A stretch of DNA of 64,000 nucleotides from positions 1-64,000 of the forward strand of contig NZ_AVBF01000010.1 in the NCBI RefSeq assembly GCF_000770635.1. Direction: 5' to 3'. This DNA comes from Pontibacillus yanchengensis Y32. GTDB lineage: Bacteria > Bacillota > Bacilli > Bacillales > BH030062. The notes beneath the pieces were generated by a model that worked only from the letters and a program-made list of their open reading frames with translations, was not told where the DNA came from and did no database searches. Made by a program: the position numbers and the translations under genes. Below, one piece after another: positions 44,861 through 54,443 of the stretch; positions within the stretch are counted from its first letter, which is position 1; each line of letters opens with the position of its first letter.

Positions 44861-45472
44861 TTATGTAGTAGTTATAACTTTCGTTTCTCCGTTTTGGAAA
44901 AGTACCAACCAAACCTCTTGTTCCTTATCCAGTGGAACGGTTTGGATAGGATTACTAGTAAACGTATTAGACCACACTAAGTTATGATCATATTTCAATT
45001 TGGCTTTATAAACGTTATCTTTTTTTGTAGTTTTTAAAATACGTTTATCTATCCCTTTTTCTTCTGGAGAAGATTCATTGAATTCTACCTTTTCTAATGA
45101 CTGATTGAGTCGAACCCATTTGTCCTTCTGCTTCATCCATAATCGATCTTGTCGATCATACAAAATGCTGGAGATAGGTGTTTGAATTTTAACATATGAC
45201 TTGGTATTAAACTTAAAGCTTTTTTCTTCTACTTCATATAGTACTAAGAACGATTGATTGTCTCTATTCTTTATCATTGCAACCTCAGTTATGCCATCAG
45301 GCTTAACTGAAGAAGTTATCATTTGCTCTTGTTTTTTATCTTTTGTAATACTAACAAGCAGTTGATTCTGTACAGTAAAGGCAAAGATAACACTAATAAT
45401 AGAAATACCTATAACAACGAACCTTATTCTTTTAGCTCGCTTTGTTTCAGTAAAAGGGCCAGTTGAATGCAA
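44861..45472 (-). CDS. Single-pass membrane protein, 203 residues, unknown
   Basis: Residues 17-38 form one membrane helix after a basic N-terminus (TKRAKRIR), so the rest should be extracytoplasmic. That part is rich in beta-prone, charged stretches (LVLYEVEEKSFKFNTKSYVK, RLWMKQKDKWVRLNQSL). No catalytic motif is visible and I do not recognise the family. The start is TTG at 45472 after GGGGGTTAT. It lies between ytrP and the rpsD leader, divergent from rpsD. Confidence 0.68.
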   Translation of the reverse strand: MHSTGPFTETKRAKRIRFVVIGISIISVIFAFTVQNQLLVSITKDKKQEQMITSSVKPDGITEVAMIKNRDNQSFLVLYEVEEKSFKFNTKSYVKIQTPISSILYDRQDRLWMKQKDKWVRLNQSLEKVEFNESSPEEKGIDKRILKTTKKDNVYKAKLKYDHNLVWSNTFTSNPIQTVPLDKEQEVWLVLFQNGETKVITTT

Positions 45473-45562
45473 ATAACCCCCTCCATCAATAAAAATTAAC
45501 TGTTATCATTGTATCATAGCTTCTAAGCATACATCCTTCACAATTCTTTTACTATGATCCCC

Positions 45563-45591
45563 TTGACTTATATACATAGAGACATTATAAT
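45563..45591 (+). promoter_or_regulatory. Sigma-A promoter of rpsD
   Basis: TTGACT (45563-45568) and TATAAT (45586-45591) separated by 17 bases form a near-consensus promoter. The predicted start is near 45598, giving a long leader of about 183 bases. Confidence 0.85.
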
Positions 45592-45597
45592 AGCCTT

Positions 45598-45775
45598 TGT
45601 GTAAAATAAAAGGCAGCTTAGGTGAGCCGCCGTTGTAATCATTTTGTTCCTCTACTATGAGGTGTATTGTGTAACCCTCTGCTGCTGGGGCGAAGGTACA
45701 TGAAAACAAAATGAGCAGCGTGAAGAAGGACACACTGTTTTTATTTTATGCAAATATAAAATAAAGGAGAGAAAT
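45598..45775 (+). ncRNA. S4-type ribosomal protein leader of rpsD
   Basis: The leader between the promoter and the rpsD ribosome site is long and contains paired segments: CAGCTTAGGTGAGCCGCC near 45640, CCTCTACTATGAGG near 45652, and CTCTGCTGCTGGGGCGAAGG near 45683. B. subtilis rpsD carries a structured leader bound by S4 for translational autocontrol, and this fits in place and size. The exact fold was not computed. Confidence 0.6.
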
Positions 45776-45780
45776 TTCCA

Positions 45781-46383
45781 ATGGCACGTTATACAGATTC
45801 AACTTGGAAAAAGTCTCGTCGTCTAGGTATTTCATTAAGCGGTACTGGGAAAGAGCTTGAAAAGCGCCCATACGCTCCAGGACAACATGGTCCTAATCAA
45901 CGTAAAAAACTTTCAGAGTTCGGTTTACAGCTTCAAGAAAAGCAAAAGCTACGTTTCATGTTCGGTTTAAACGAACGTCAATTTAACAGCCTTTTCGAAC
46001 AAGCTGGTAACATGCAAGGTATTCATGGTGAGAACTTCTTAATGCTATTAGAATCTCGTCTTGATAACATTGTTTACCGCTTCGGTCTTGCTCGTACTCG
46101 TGCTCAAGCACGTCAACTTGTAAACCATGGTCATATCACAGTAGATGGTGGTCGTGTGAACATCCCATCTTACCGTGTTAAACCAGGTCAAGTTATTGCA
46201 GTACGTGAAAAGTCTCAAAAGCTTTCTGCTATTGCAGATGCTCTTGAAGCAAGTAACTATGTACCAGAATTCCTTTCTTTCGATGCTGAAAAGCTAGAAG
46301 GAACGTATTCTCGTTACCCTGAACGTAATGAAATGCCTTCTGAAATCAACGAAGCGCTTATCGTTGAGTACTACTCTCGTTAA
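45781..46383 (+). CDS. rpsD: 30S ribosomal protein S4
   Basis: S4 binds 16S rRNA early in small-subunit assembly. The 200-residue protein has the N-terminal [20 protein letters not shown] and the S4 RNA-binding domain ([19 protein letters not shown], about 93-111). The zinc-binding cysteines of some S4 proteins are absent here, as in B. subtilis. AAAGGAGAG precedes the ATG. Codon use is strongly biased toward highly expressed genes. It is monocistronic with a leader and terminator. Confidence 0.98.
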   Translation: MARYTDSTWKKSRRLGISLSGTGKELEKRPYAPGQHGPNQRKKLSEFGLQLQEKQKLRFMFGLNERQFNSLFEQAGNMQGIHGENFLMLLESRLDNIVYRFGLARTRAQARQLVNHGHITVDGGRVNIPSYRVKPGQVIAVREKSQKLSAIADALEASNYVPEFLSFDAEKLEGTYSRYPERNEMPSEINEALIVEYYSR

Positions 46384-46394
46384 TAGATTGATTA

Positions 46395-46431
46395 AAATCC
46401 TGATCGAATTCTTCGATCAGGATTTTTTTAT
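46395..46431 (+). terminator. Terminator of rpsD
   Basis: AAATCCTGATCGAA / TTCGATCAGGATTT followed by TTTTTT. Confidence 0.92.
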
Positions 46432-46521
46432 AGATATATTTTGCGAACGTCCATCCATCGTGTGTGGATTAAAACTTTATGAGTACATGCTATAATAAAG
46501 AGTATTGTTAAAGAATTAGGG

Positions 46522-48816
46522 GTGATTTTTATCGAACATATTATACATACATCCGTTCGCCCTTTAGTAGAGTATGTATTTCGTAGCGGGAGTATAACTA
46601 GTGGCTTCCAAAGTACAAGTACCATGACGGAAGGTACAAAAGCTCACCAATATATCCAGTCCCAATACAAGGACACGGATAAAAAAGAAGTCTTATTCCA
46701 ACAAAGCATCCCTTTTCGAGACCTTGTATTCGAGATAGAAGGTCGATGCGATGGATTACTTTTTCACGATGACCAGGTCGTTATTGAGGAGATAAAATCA
46801 ACTCAAAAAGACATCCACGAAATTAGCAAGGAAGATAAACCAGTCCACTGGGCGCAGGCTAAAGTTTATGCTTATATATATGCTTTTCAACATAAGCTTA
46901 CTGAAATTGATATTCAACTAACTTACATTCAAGTAGAAACATATGAACAACTTCATTTTAAAGAAACGTATTCTTTTAATGAGTTAGAAGCATTTTTGAA
47001 TGATGTATTGGAAGGTTTTTATCCCTATGCTATTTTACTTCACAATCATCAAAAAAATAGAAATAAGAGTGCTCAAGCATTAACTTTCCCTTTCCCGACC
47101 TTTCGCGATGGTCAACGCTATTTTGCTGGAGCTGTCTATAAATCAATTAAAGAACAGAGTGATTTGTTTGCAAATGCCCCTACCGGAACAGGGAAAACCA
47201 TTTCAACCACCTTTCCTGCCATTAAGGCTATGGGAGAAGGGCATTTAACCCAATTTTATTATTTAACAGCTAAAACGGTTACGAGACAGATCGCAGAGGA
47301 AGCATTAACACTTATGATACAAAAAGGTCTAGAAGTGAAAGCTGTTACCATAACCGCTAAAGACAAAATATGCTTCAAAGAAGATGGCTGTACAAATGAG
47401 CATTGCCCTTTTACGGAAGGCTATTATGATCGCATAAATGACACCATCATCGATGTCTTAACGAATGAATCCTTATTAAATCAGCCCGTTATTGAGTCGT
47501 ATGCTAAGAAACACATGGTTTGTCCATTTGAGCTGTCACTAGATCTTGCTTACTCAGCTGATGCTGTAATTTGCGATTACAATTATATTTTTGACCCTAG
47601 AGTATCATTAAAACGATTAGGTAATGACCAAAAGAAACACACTGCTCTATTAATTGATGAAGCTCATAATTTAGTGGACCGAGCTCGGACAATGTTTTCT
47701 GCAGAACTATTCAAGTCATCTTTTACTAAAATAATCACAATGTACAACCATCATAACAATGACCTTGTCGAAACTGCATCAGCACTTAAGGAAGCATTTT
47801 CTACTTTTGAAAAACAGGCAGAGAATAAGCAAGAGGTTTTTTCTAGCGCACCTTCTAGTCTACTAACTCTACTTTCTCCGTTCATTAAAGCCGCTGAAGA
47901 AGAGTTACTAGATCCCAAAATAGAAGGAGAAGAATCCGAGCATTTACTCGAAACCTATTTCACAGCTAATTCTTTTATTAAAATTGGTCAACTATACAAT
48001 GAGTCTTACGTAACTTACTTAGAACAATGGAGACAAGAAGTTGTAGTGAAGATGTTTTGTGTGAACCCTTCTTTATTGTTAAAGAAGGCCGGCAAGGATT
48101 TTCAATCGAAGACCTACTTCTCTGCAACATTAACACCTCTCGATTATTACAAGGATATGTTGGGAGCTAAAGAAGAGGATTATCAATTAGCTATACCTTC
48201 CCCTTTCGCTTCTGAGCATACACAAACGTTTATTAAGCCAATCTCAACAAGATATAGGGACCGCGATCAGTCTATTAATCAAATTGCCAAAACCATAAGA
48301 AATTTTACTATGGAAGAGACAGGTAACTATATCGTCTTCTTGCCCTCTTATGAGTATATGTATCGTATTTATGACGCATTTCAGGATCTTTATCCAGAAG
48401 TAGAAACAATTCTTCAACATCAAGATATGAATGAAAAAAATAGAGCTGCCTATTTAGATAATTTTGTGGCTGACCCAACTCAGACGCTTATCGGTTTCGC
48501 CGTATTAGGGGGGATCTTTTCAGAAGGTATTGATTTAAAAGGTAACAGACTTTCTGGTGTGTTTATCATAGGTGTAGGCTTTCCTCAAATTGGATTAGAA
48601 CGTAATATTATTAAAGATTATTTTGCGAACATAAATAAAAATGGATTTGATTATGCCTATCGTTATCCAGGTATGAATAAAGTGCTCCAAGCAGGCGGTA
48701 GGTTAATTCGTACCGAGAGTGATAAAGGATTTATAGTGTTGATAGATGACCGCTTTTTACAAGCAAGCTACAAAACACTGCTCCCTCCAGAATGGCGGGA
48801 CTATACTGTACTTTAA
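46522..48816 (+). CDS. PD-(D/E)XK nuclease-XPD/DinG-type helicase
   Basis: A protein of about 764 residues. The N-terminal 110 residues resemble a Cas4/RecB-like nuclease (EGRCDGLLFHDDQVVIEEIKS then HWAQAKVYAYIYA). The helicase has Walker A APTGTGKT (219-226), DEAH near 379, and four cysteines (284, 290, 295, 334) that should hold a 4Fe-4S cluster, as in XPD and DinG. A DNA-repair helicase is likely. The start is uncertain: a GTG at 46522 overlaps the sequence AGGGGTGAT, which itself looks like the ribosome site, so an ATC or ATT a few codons later may be used. It follows rpsD by 138 bases. Confidence 0.88.
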   Translation: MIFIEHIIHTSVRPLVEYVFRSGSITSGFQSTSTMTEGTKAHQYIQSQYKDTDKKEVLFQQSIPFRDLVFEIEGRCDGLLFHDDQVVIEEIKSTQKDIHEISKEDKPVHWAQAKVYAYIYAFQHKLTEIDIQLTYIQVETYEQLHFKETYSFNELEAFLNDVLEGFYPYAILLHNHQKNRNKSAQALTFPFPTFRDGQRYFAGAVYKSIKEQSDLFANAPTGTGKTISTTFPAIKAMGEGHLTQFYYLTAKTVTRQIAEEALTLMIQKGLEVKAVTITAKDKICFKEDGCTNEHCPFTEGYYDRINDTIIDVLTNESLLNQPVIESYAKKHMVCPFELSLDLAYSADAVICDYNYIFDPRVSLKRLGNDQKKHTALLIDEAHNLVDRARTMFSAELFKSSFTKIITMYNHHNNDLVETASALKEAFSTFEKQAENKQEVFSSAPSSLLTLLSPFIKAAEEELLDPKIEGEESEHLLETYFTANSFIKIGQLYNESYVTYLEQWRQEVVVKMFCVNPSLLLKKAGKDFQSKTYFSATLTPLDYYKDMLGAKEEDYQLAIPSPFASEHTQTFIKPISTRYRDRDQSINQIAKTIRNFTMEETGNYIVFLPSYEYMYRIYDAFQDLYPEVETILQHQDMNEKNRAAYLDNFVADPTQTLIGFAVLGGIFSEGIDLKGNRLSGVFIIGVGFPQIGLERNIIKDYFANINKNGFDYAYRYPGMNKVLQAGGRLIRTESDKGFIVLIDDRFLQASYKTLLPPEWRDYTVL

Positions 48817-48879
48817 TTACACAAATCTTAGAAATAGGCTCTGTTAAAGTTTCGTATTGATTGTTGAATTAACTAATCA

Positions 48880-49490
48880 AAATAGGCTTATTCAAGATAA
48901 GAAGCATAATCTGGAATATGGAGTTTTGGTGCTGAGTGGTTGATTCGGTGGGAATTCACTCGCTTTCCGCGGACAATCGGTGAAGCCTCCTCGTTCGGCT
49001 TCGCCTCTCTGCGGGGTCTTCACTCGATCGTTTTTCCGCAGGAGTCTCGCAAATTCCCACCGAATCAACGCCATGTTTTGGAGTTCTTATCAAAGAAGGT
49101 ATGTGCTTCATTACTTGGATTAAGGGGAAAGTTTCAACACTATTGATTCATATATTCAAGGTGGTAAAACATGCTTAAATCCCTTTGATATCAAGGGGGC
49201 TAAGACGATAATTAGAATGACTAATCTGTTAACATCATAACATTCCACCTAGCATTAACTACGATGGATCCGTTATCCCTCATATCGATGGGCGAAGGGA
49301 AATGGTGAGACTCCTGCGGAAGAAGGGACAATGCGAGACCCCACAGAGAGGCGTAGCCGAACGAGGAGGCTTGCATGTTCCTCCGCGGAAAGCGAACCAT
49401 TTCACCGCAGCCCCTTCCTCACAAAAGTAACGGATTAAGAAGCCTCACCAGTTATTCAAGATTATGGTGCTATTATGAAAAAACATAAAA
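48880..49490. repeat. Composite inverted non-coding element, copy 3
   Basis: It fills most of the 760-base gap between the helicase gene and tyrS. A GC-rich hairpin module at 48940-49068 has 17-bp outer arms (TTGATTCGGTGGGAATT and complement). A second module at 49300-49402, in reverse orientation, has arms AAATGGT / ACCATTT. The right edge (TTCAAGATTATGG near 49460) resembles the motif at 13-47. The 230-base middle holds no gene and lacks a GGACAT module. Short frames inside the GC-rich modules are artefacts of the hairpins. Confidence 0.7.
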
Positions 49491-49533
49491 CTAGTTCAAT
49501 ATTATATCAACCACAAACTTCAACACAGCCATG

Positions 49534-49576
49534 AAAAAAGAAGCTGTTCCATAGCAATAATGGAACAGCTTCTTTA
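49534..49576 (-). terminator. Terminator of tyrS
   Basis: AGAAGCTGTTCCA / TGGAACAGCTTCT with a nine-base loop, followed on the minus strand by TTTTTTCAT. Confidence 0.92.
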
Positions 49577-50845
49577 TTAACTAAAACGAATTAAGAAGTA
49601 TTTCTTCTTCCCTCTACGAATAATGGTAAAGGTTTCGTCTATTCGATCTTTCTCTGTAACCGTGTATTTCATATCTTGTTGTCGCTCGCCATTAATATAA
49701 ATAGCTCCATTTTGAATGTCCTCTCTTGCCTGACGCTTGGAAGAAGAAATCTTCGCTTCCACTAATAGATCAATGAGCCCCTTTTCTTGTTCTTCTAAAT
49801 AATGTGTTGGCACGTCTTTGAAACCCTGTTCTATCTCACTGCCAGTAAGATCTTTTAGCTCACCACTAAACAAAGCTTCTGTGATTTTTTGTGCTTGTTG
49901 TAGTGCTTGATCATCATGTACAAGTCTCGTTACTTCTTCAGCTAATCTACGTTGCGCAACACGTTTTTCAGGCTGTTCCTCCACTTCTTTTCTTAATTCA
50001 TCAATTTCATCCAATGATAAGAATGTAAAATAATGAAGGAAATTAATCACATCGCGGTCATCTGTATTAATCCAAAATTGGTAAAACTCATATGGTGTCG
50101 TTTTTTCTGGGTCTAACCAAATCGCTCCACCTGCTGTCTTTCCAAACTTACTTCCATCTGCCTTAGTAATAAGCGGAACGGTTAATCCAAATGCTTTTGC
50201 TTCTTCCCCTTCAGAGGATGTACGGCGAATGAGCTCTAGACCTGCAGTAATATTCCCCCACTGGTCACTTCCACCAAGTTGGAGTGTACAGTTCTCCTCC
50301 CTAAAGAGGTTCAAGAAATCATATGATTGTAGAATCATGTAACTAAATTCTGTAAACGAAATACCATGTTCAATTCTTGATTCTACAGAATCCTTGGCTA
50401 ACATGTAGTTAATTCCAAAATGCTTCCCTACATCTCGTAGGAACTCAATCATAGTTAAATCCTTTAGCCAATCTAAATTATTACGTGCTACTGCAGCGTT
50501 TTCCCCTTGATCGAACTCAAGGATTTTAGCCATTTGACCTTCGATTTGATTACTAAAGTAGCGTACGGTATCTTCGCTATTCAACTGACGCTCTGTTGAA
50601 CGTCCACTTGGGTCACCGATCATTCCTGTACCGCCTCCTACAAGCGCTATAGGGCGATGACCTGCTTTTTGAAACCTTTTTAAGATTAACAAAGGAAGTA
50701 GATGTCCAATGTGTAAGCTATCACCTGTAGGATCAAATCCACAATACAATGTAACTTGCTCTTGACTTAAATGCTTTTGCAAACCTTCTTCATCCGTGGT
50801 TTGATTTACTAACCCTCTTGCTTGTAAATCCTCTAAAATATGCAT
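49577..50845 (-). CDS. tyrS: Tyrosyl-tRNA synthetase
   Basis: It charges tRNA-Tyr with tyrosine. The 422-residue class I enzyme has the HIGH motif (HIGHLLPLL near residue 43), the KMSKS-type loop as KFGKT near residue 228, and a C-terminal S4-like RNA-binding domain (SSKRQAREDIQNGAIYING near residue 355). The ATG at 50845 is preferred because AAGGAG precedes it by nine to ten bases; a GTG three codons earlier overlaps that site. Expression is controlled by the upstream T-box leader. Confidence 0.97.
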   Translation of the reverse strand: MHILEDLQARGLVNQTTDEEGLQKHLSQEQVTLYCGFDPTGDSLHIGHLLPLLILKRFQKAGHRPIALVGGGTGMIGDPSGRSTERQLNSEDTVRYFSNQIEGQMAKILEFDQGENAAVARNNLDWLKDLTMIEFLRDVGKHFGINYMLAKDSVESRIEHGISFTEFSYMILQSYDFLNLFREENCTLQLGGSDQWGNITAGLELIRRTSSEGEEAKAFGLTVPLITKADGSKFGKTAGGAIWLDPEKTTPYEFYQFWINTDDRDVINFLHYFTFLSLDEIDELRKEVEEQPEKRVAQRRLAEEVTRLVHDDQALQQAQKITEALFSGELKDLTGSEIEQGFKDVPTHYLEEQEKGLIDLLVEAKISSSKRQAREDIQNGAIYINGERQQDMKYTVTEKDRIDETFTIIRRGKKKYFLIRFS

Positions 50846-50944
50846 GAGTGTCACTCCTTTTTGGTATGTATATCATATCTAATCAATACTAAAGGCTAGT
50901 AAAGGATATACTATTTTTTAAAAGCATCTATAAAGACATAAAAA

Positions 50945-51180
50945 AAACCCCATCCCTAAAAAGGGACGAGATTCATCTCGCGGTACCACCCTTGTTGTAA
51001 CAACTATTCTGTTACCACTCGGAAATATAACGGTTAGAACCGTCTTCTGATTTAGCAGAAGAAACTCCAGGACGTAATTCACAATTTGTTTTGTACTGAC
51101 TCTCACCAACCGCCAGCTCTCTATAACAGGGAACAAATTATTACTGCATACCCTTCGACGTAAGTATTTTCATTTGTATT
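50945..51180 (-). ncRNA. Tyr-specific T-box riboswitch
   Basis: The minus-strand leader of tyrS contains the T-box core GGTGGTACCGCG (50979-50990) and a terminator followed by a T-run (near 50941-50948). The Stem I specifier loop GAATTACGTCC carries the tyrosine codon TAC at 51074-51076. The UGGU of the T-box would pair with the ACCA end of uncharged tRNA-Tyr. A promoter TTGCTT-17-TATAAA lies just upstream, with the -10 element at 51186-51191. Confidence 0.93.
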
Positions 51181-51295
51181 TTTAATTTATAGCACAATTT
51201 TTTTAAAAAAGCAACTATAAATAATAGTAGAATCATGTCTCCTAATGTTGGATTATGATATAATATTCGTTGTAAGTATAGGGGGGAATCAAAAT

Positions 51296-54200
51296 ATGAG
51301 TAAAAACCATTCTAATGGTTCTGATAAATCACCATTTGTGAAGTGGTGGCAAGACGGAAAAATCCAAAAAGCTTCCAGGATTACTTACGATGTCCTATGG
51401 AATGTCGTCTTATTCTTCTTAATCATAGGTGTAGTAGGATTCTTTTTCGCAGGAGGCATGGGTGCAGGCTATTTTGCTTCACTAGTCAAAGATGAACCTA
51501 TTCGAGCCGAAGAAGATATGAAACAGGATATTTACAACTATGAAGAAACGACAGAAATCTTTTTTGGGGATAATAAGTATTTAGGAAAAATTCGCTCTGA
51601 TCTATATCGTGAAGAAGTTCAATTAGAAAACGTTTCGGATTATGTTCGAAATGCTGTTATTGCTACAGAGGATGAATATTTTGAAACTCATGATGGTATT
51701 GTTCCAAAAGCAATCTTAAGGGCTATATACCAAGAAGTAACTAACGCAAGTACGAAAACTGGCGGGAGTACACTCACTCAACAATTAATTAAAAATCAAA
51801 TCTTAACAAACGAAGTATCTTTCGAACGTAAAGCGAAAGAAATTCTTCTAGCCATGCGTTTAGAACGCTTCTTCGAAAAAGATGAAATTCTTGAAGCATA
51901 CTTAAACGTTGTCCCTTTCGGACGTAATGCGTCTGGTAGAAACATAGCAGGAATTGAAACAGCTGCACAAGGGATCTTTGGCGTAAGTGCAGATGAGTTG
52001 AATTTAGCTCAATCCGCATTTATCGCAGGTTTACCACAAAGCCCTTACCTATACACACCATTTTTAAATAATGGTCAAGTTAAAAGCGAAGAAAACATTG
52101 CTCCAGCTATGGACCGAATGCAAACGGTTCTTACTAGAATGCATGAAGCTGGTATGATTTCAGATCAAGAATTAGAAACAGCTCGTAACTATAATATTGC
52201 AGCTGATTTCGCTGAACCTGAGGCTTCACCTATTCAAGAGTATCCTTATTTAACTATTGAAATTGAAAAACGCGCTAAGAAGATACTTGCAAAAGAACTT
52301 GCAAAACAAGATGGATACAATGAAGAAGACTTAGAGAATAACGAAGCTCTTCAAGAACAATATTCCATTCTTGCTGATCGTAATTTACGTGGCAATGGTT
52401 ATAAAATCCATACCACGATTGATCAAGAGATTTATGACAAAATGCAAGAAGTGAAAGACAAGTACAACCAATATGGACCTGAGAAAAAGGAAACAGTCGT
52501 AATTGATGGTGAGGAAAAGACCATTCAAGAACCCGTTCAGGTTGGTGGTCTACTAATGGAAAACAGTACAGGTAAAATACTTAGTTTCATTGGTGGTCGT
52601 GATTATGAACAAAATCAAGTAAATCACGCAACAGACTCACAACGTTCAAACGGGAGTACGATGAAGCCAATTCTAGTGTATGCTCCAGCCATTGAGCTTG
52701 GTGAAGCTCAACCAGGATCAGTAGTTGCTGATATTGATACGTCTTTCCAAGCAGGAACAAAAACGTGGTCACCAGGAAACTACACAGGTCGTTATCATGG
52801 TTTAACATCAGTCCGTTATGCACTAGCGAAATCCTTTAACGTACCTGCTGCAAGAACCTATGCAGACATAGTTAATCAAAACCCAGTTTCCTTCTTAGAT
52901 AAAATGGGTTTCACTACTCTAACAGAAGGTGACCGTACCAATTTATCGATGGCTTTGGGTGCTGTAACGAACGGTGTAACAGTTGAAGAAAATACAAATG
53001 CTTATGCCACATTCGGAAATATGGGTCAGTTTGTCGATGCCTATATGATCGACAGAATTGAAAATAAAGACGGTGAAATGTTGTATGAGCATAAAAGTGA
53101 AAAAACAAAAGTATTTAGTGAACAAACATCCTATCTCACAATTGATATGATGCGAGATGTTCTTGATTATGGAACTGCAAGGTACGCCAACTCTCGCCTT
53201 AAGTATCCAGGTGTTGATTGGGCTGGTAAAACCGGTACATCCCAAAACTTCCGTGATACTTGGTTTGTTGCTACAAACCCTAATGTAACAATGGGAATGT
53301 GGATGGGCTATGATACCCCTAAATCCATTAAATGCTATGGTTGTAACTTAAGCTACAGTAACCGTAATATTAACCTTTGGTCGCAAGTAGTTAATGCTGC
53401 CTCTGATATACGACCAGAGCTCATGGTACCAGAAGAAAGCTTTAAGAACCCTGGTGGCATTGTTACAGCTAACTATTGTGCTACATCAGGATTAGCTCCT
53501 TCTGAACTATGTTCTGAATTCGGTCTTGTTAAAAGTGATATTTACGCTTCAGGACAAGTACCAAGCAAAAGAGATGATAGTTTAATCCAAACTAGATCTG
53601 TTACGGTGAATGGAAATACGTATGTAGCTGACGAAGCGACTCCAAATGAATTCACCAATAGTGGAATATACTTTAATCCTGATTGGATTGAACGTAACGG
53701 TTATGACAAATTAGATGACTTTAGTCAGTTAATCCCTAATAATCAACGTTGGGCGAATGTAAGTGTCCCTGCGTCAAATAAACTGCCTAACGATGGTCAA
53801 GCACCTGCAGCACCTGCAAGCGTTAATGCTAGTGGCGGCGCTGTTACATGGTCACCATCTGCCAGTAATGACGTAGTAGGTTATCGAGTCTATCGTGCAC
53901 CTTCACCAGGAGCAGCATTCCAGCTTACAGGAAGTTCTGTAGATACCTCATTAGGCTCTAGAGGTAGAGGTGTCTATATTGTCAAAGCTGTAGACTACTA
54001 TGGTCGTGTCTCTGGTGCTTCACCATCAGCGCAATACGGTGACTTCACACCAGATCCACCTCCTGAAACTGACAATGATAATAACTCAGGGAACAGTGGT
54101 AACTCTGGAAACAATAATAATTCTGGCGATTCGGGTGATTCTGGTAACTCCGGTAATTCCGATGGAGACACTGGTGGTACAGGAGATAGTGGCAACTCCG

Positions 54201-54382
54201 GTGATTCTGGTAATGATGGAGGAGATACTGGTAACTCTGGTAATTCCGGAGGTAATACAGGTAACTCCGGCGATTCTAGTGGCGATTCCGGAGGCTCCAG
54301 TAATTCTAGTGGAGGAGATTCCTCTGACAGTGGTGGAAATTCCGGCAATAGTGAGAACTCTGGAGACAGCAACTCTCAATAA
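51296..54382 (+). CDS. Class A penicillin-binding protein (PBP1A family)
   Basis: A bifunctional peptidoglycan synthase of about 1028 residues. After a basic cytoplasmic stretch and one membrane helix (about 35-58) come the GT51 glycosyltransferase (catalytic EDEYFETHDG near 125, GGSTLTQQLIKN near 156) and the transpeptidase (STMK near 453, SFN near 520, KTGTS near 644). These are followed by a fibronectin type III-like domain (about 838-918) and a Gly/Ser/Asn/Asp-rich tail of about 105 residues. The ATG at 51296 follows GGGGGGAA; an ATG 51 bases upstream has no ribosome site. It lies where B. subtilis has acsA. Confidence 0.93.
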   Translation: MSKNHSNGSDKSPFVKWWQDGKIQKASRITYDVLWNVVLFFLIIGVVGFFFAGGMGAGYFASLVKDEPIRAEEDMKQDIYNYEETTEIFFGDNKYLGKIRSDLYREEVQLENVSDYVRNAVIATEDEYFETHDGIVPKAILRAIYQEVTNASTKTGGSTLTQQLIKNQILTNEVSFERKAKEILLAMRLERFFEKDEILEAYLNVVPFGRNASGRNIAGIETAAQGIFGVSADELNLAQSAFIAGLPQSPYLYTPFLNNGQVKSEENIAPAMDRMQTVLTRMHEAGMISDQELETARNYNIAADFAEPEASPIQEYPYLTIEIEKRAKKILAKELAKQDGYNEEDLENNEALQEQYSILADRNLRGNGYKIHTTIDQEIYDKMQEVKDKYNQYGPEKKETVVIDGEEKTIQEPVQVGGLLMENSTGKILSFIGGRDYEQNQVNHATDSQRSNGSTMKPILVYAPAIELGEAQPGSVVADIDTSFQAGTKTWSPGNYTGRYHGLTSVRYALAKSFNVPAARTYADIVNQNPVSFLDKMGFTTLTEGDRTNLSMALGAVTNGVTVEENTNAYATFGNMGQFVDAYMIDRIENKDGEMLYEHKSEKTKVFSEQTSYLTIDMMRDVLDYGTARYANSRLKYPGVDWAGKTGTSQNFRDTWFVATNPNVTMGMWMGYDTPKSIKCYGCNLSYSNRNINLWSQVVNAASDIRPELMVPEESFKNPGGIVTANYCATSGLAPSELCSEFGLVKSDIYASGQVPSKRDDSLIQTRSVTVNGNTYVADEATPNEFTNSGIYFNPDWIERNGYDKLDDFSQLIPNNQRWANVSVPASNKLPNDGQAPAAPASVNASGGAVTWSPSASNDVVGYRVYRAPSPGAAFQLTGSSVDTSLGSRGRGVYIVKAVDYYGRVSGASPSAQYGDFTPDPPPETDNDNNSGNSGNSGNNNNSGDSGDSGNSGNSDGDTGGTGDSGNSGDSGNDGGDTGNSGNSGGNTGNSGDSSGDSGGSSNSSGGDSSDSGGNSGNSENSGDSNSQ

Positions 54383-54407
54383 CGTGAACAAAGAGCATAG
54401 TTTAACT

Positions 54408-54443
54408 AGGAAGAGGAATGTACATTCCTCTTCCTTTTTTTAT
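54408..54443 (+). terminator. Terminator of the PBP gene
   Basis: AGGAAGAGGAATGTACATTCCTCTTCCT is a perfect 14-bp palindromic stem followed by TTTTTTTATTT. Confidence 0.92.

Noticed and set aside
45506-45733. 75-codon antisense frame with a signal-peptide-like start
   Set aside because: It lies fully opposite the rpsD promoter and leader, which explain the sequence. No ribosome site precedes it.
48831-48870. Possible insertion-sequence end (AGGCTCTGTTAAAG)
   Set aside because: No transposase, no matching inverted end and no target duplication was found. It is better seen as flank of the composite repeat.
48892-49146. Overlapping short frames on both strands in the GC-rich module
   Set aside because: Frames on both strands are expected from a perfect inverted repeat. 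No ribosome site is present, and the composition follows the hairpin, not codons.
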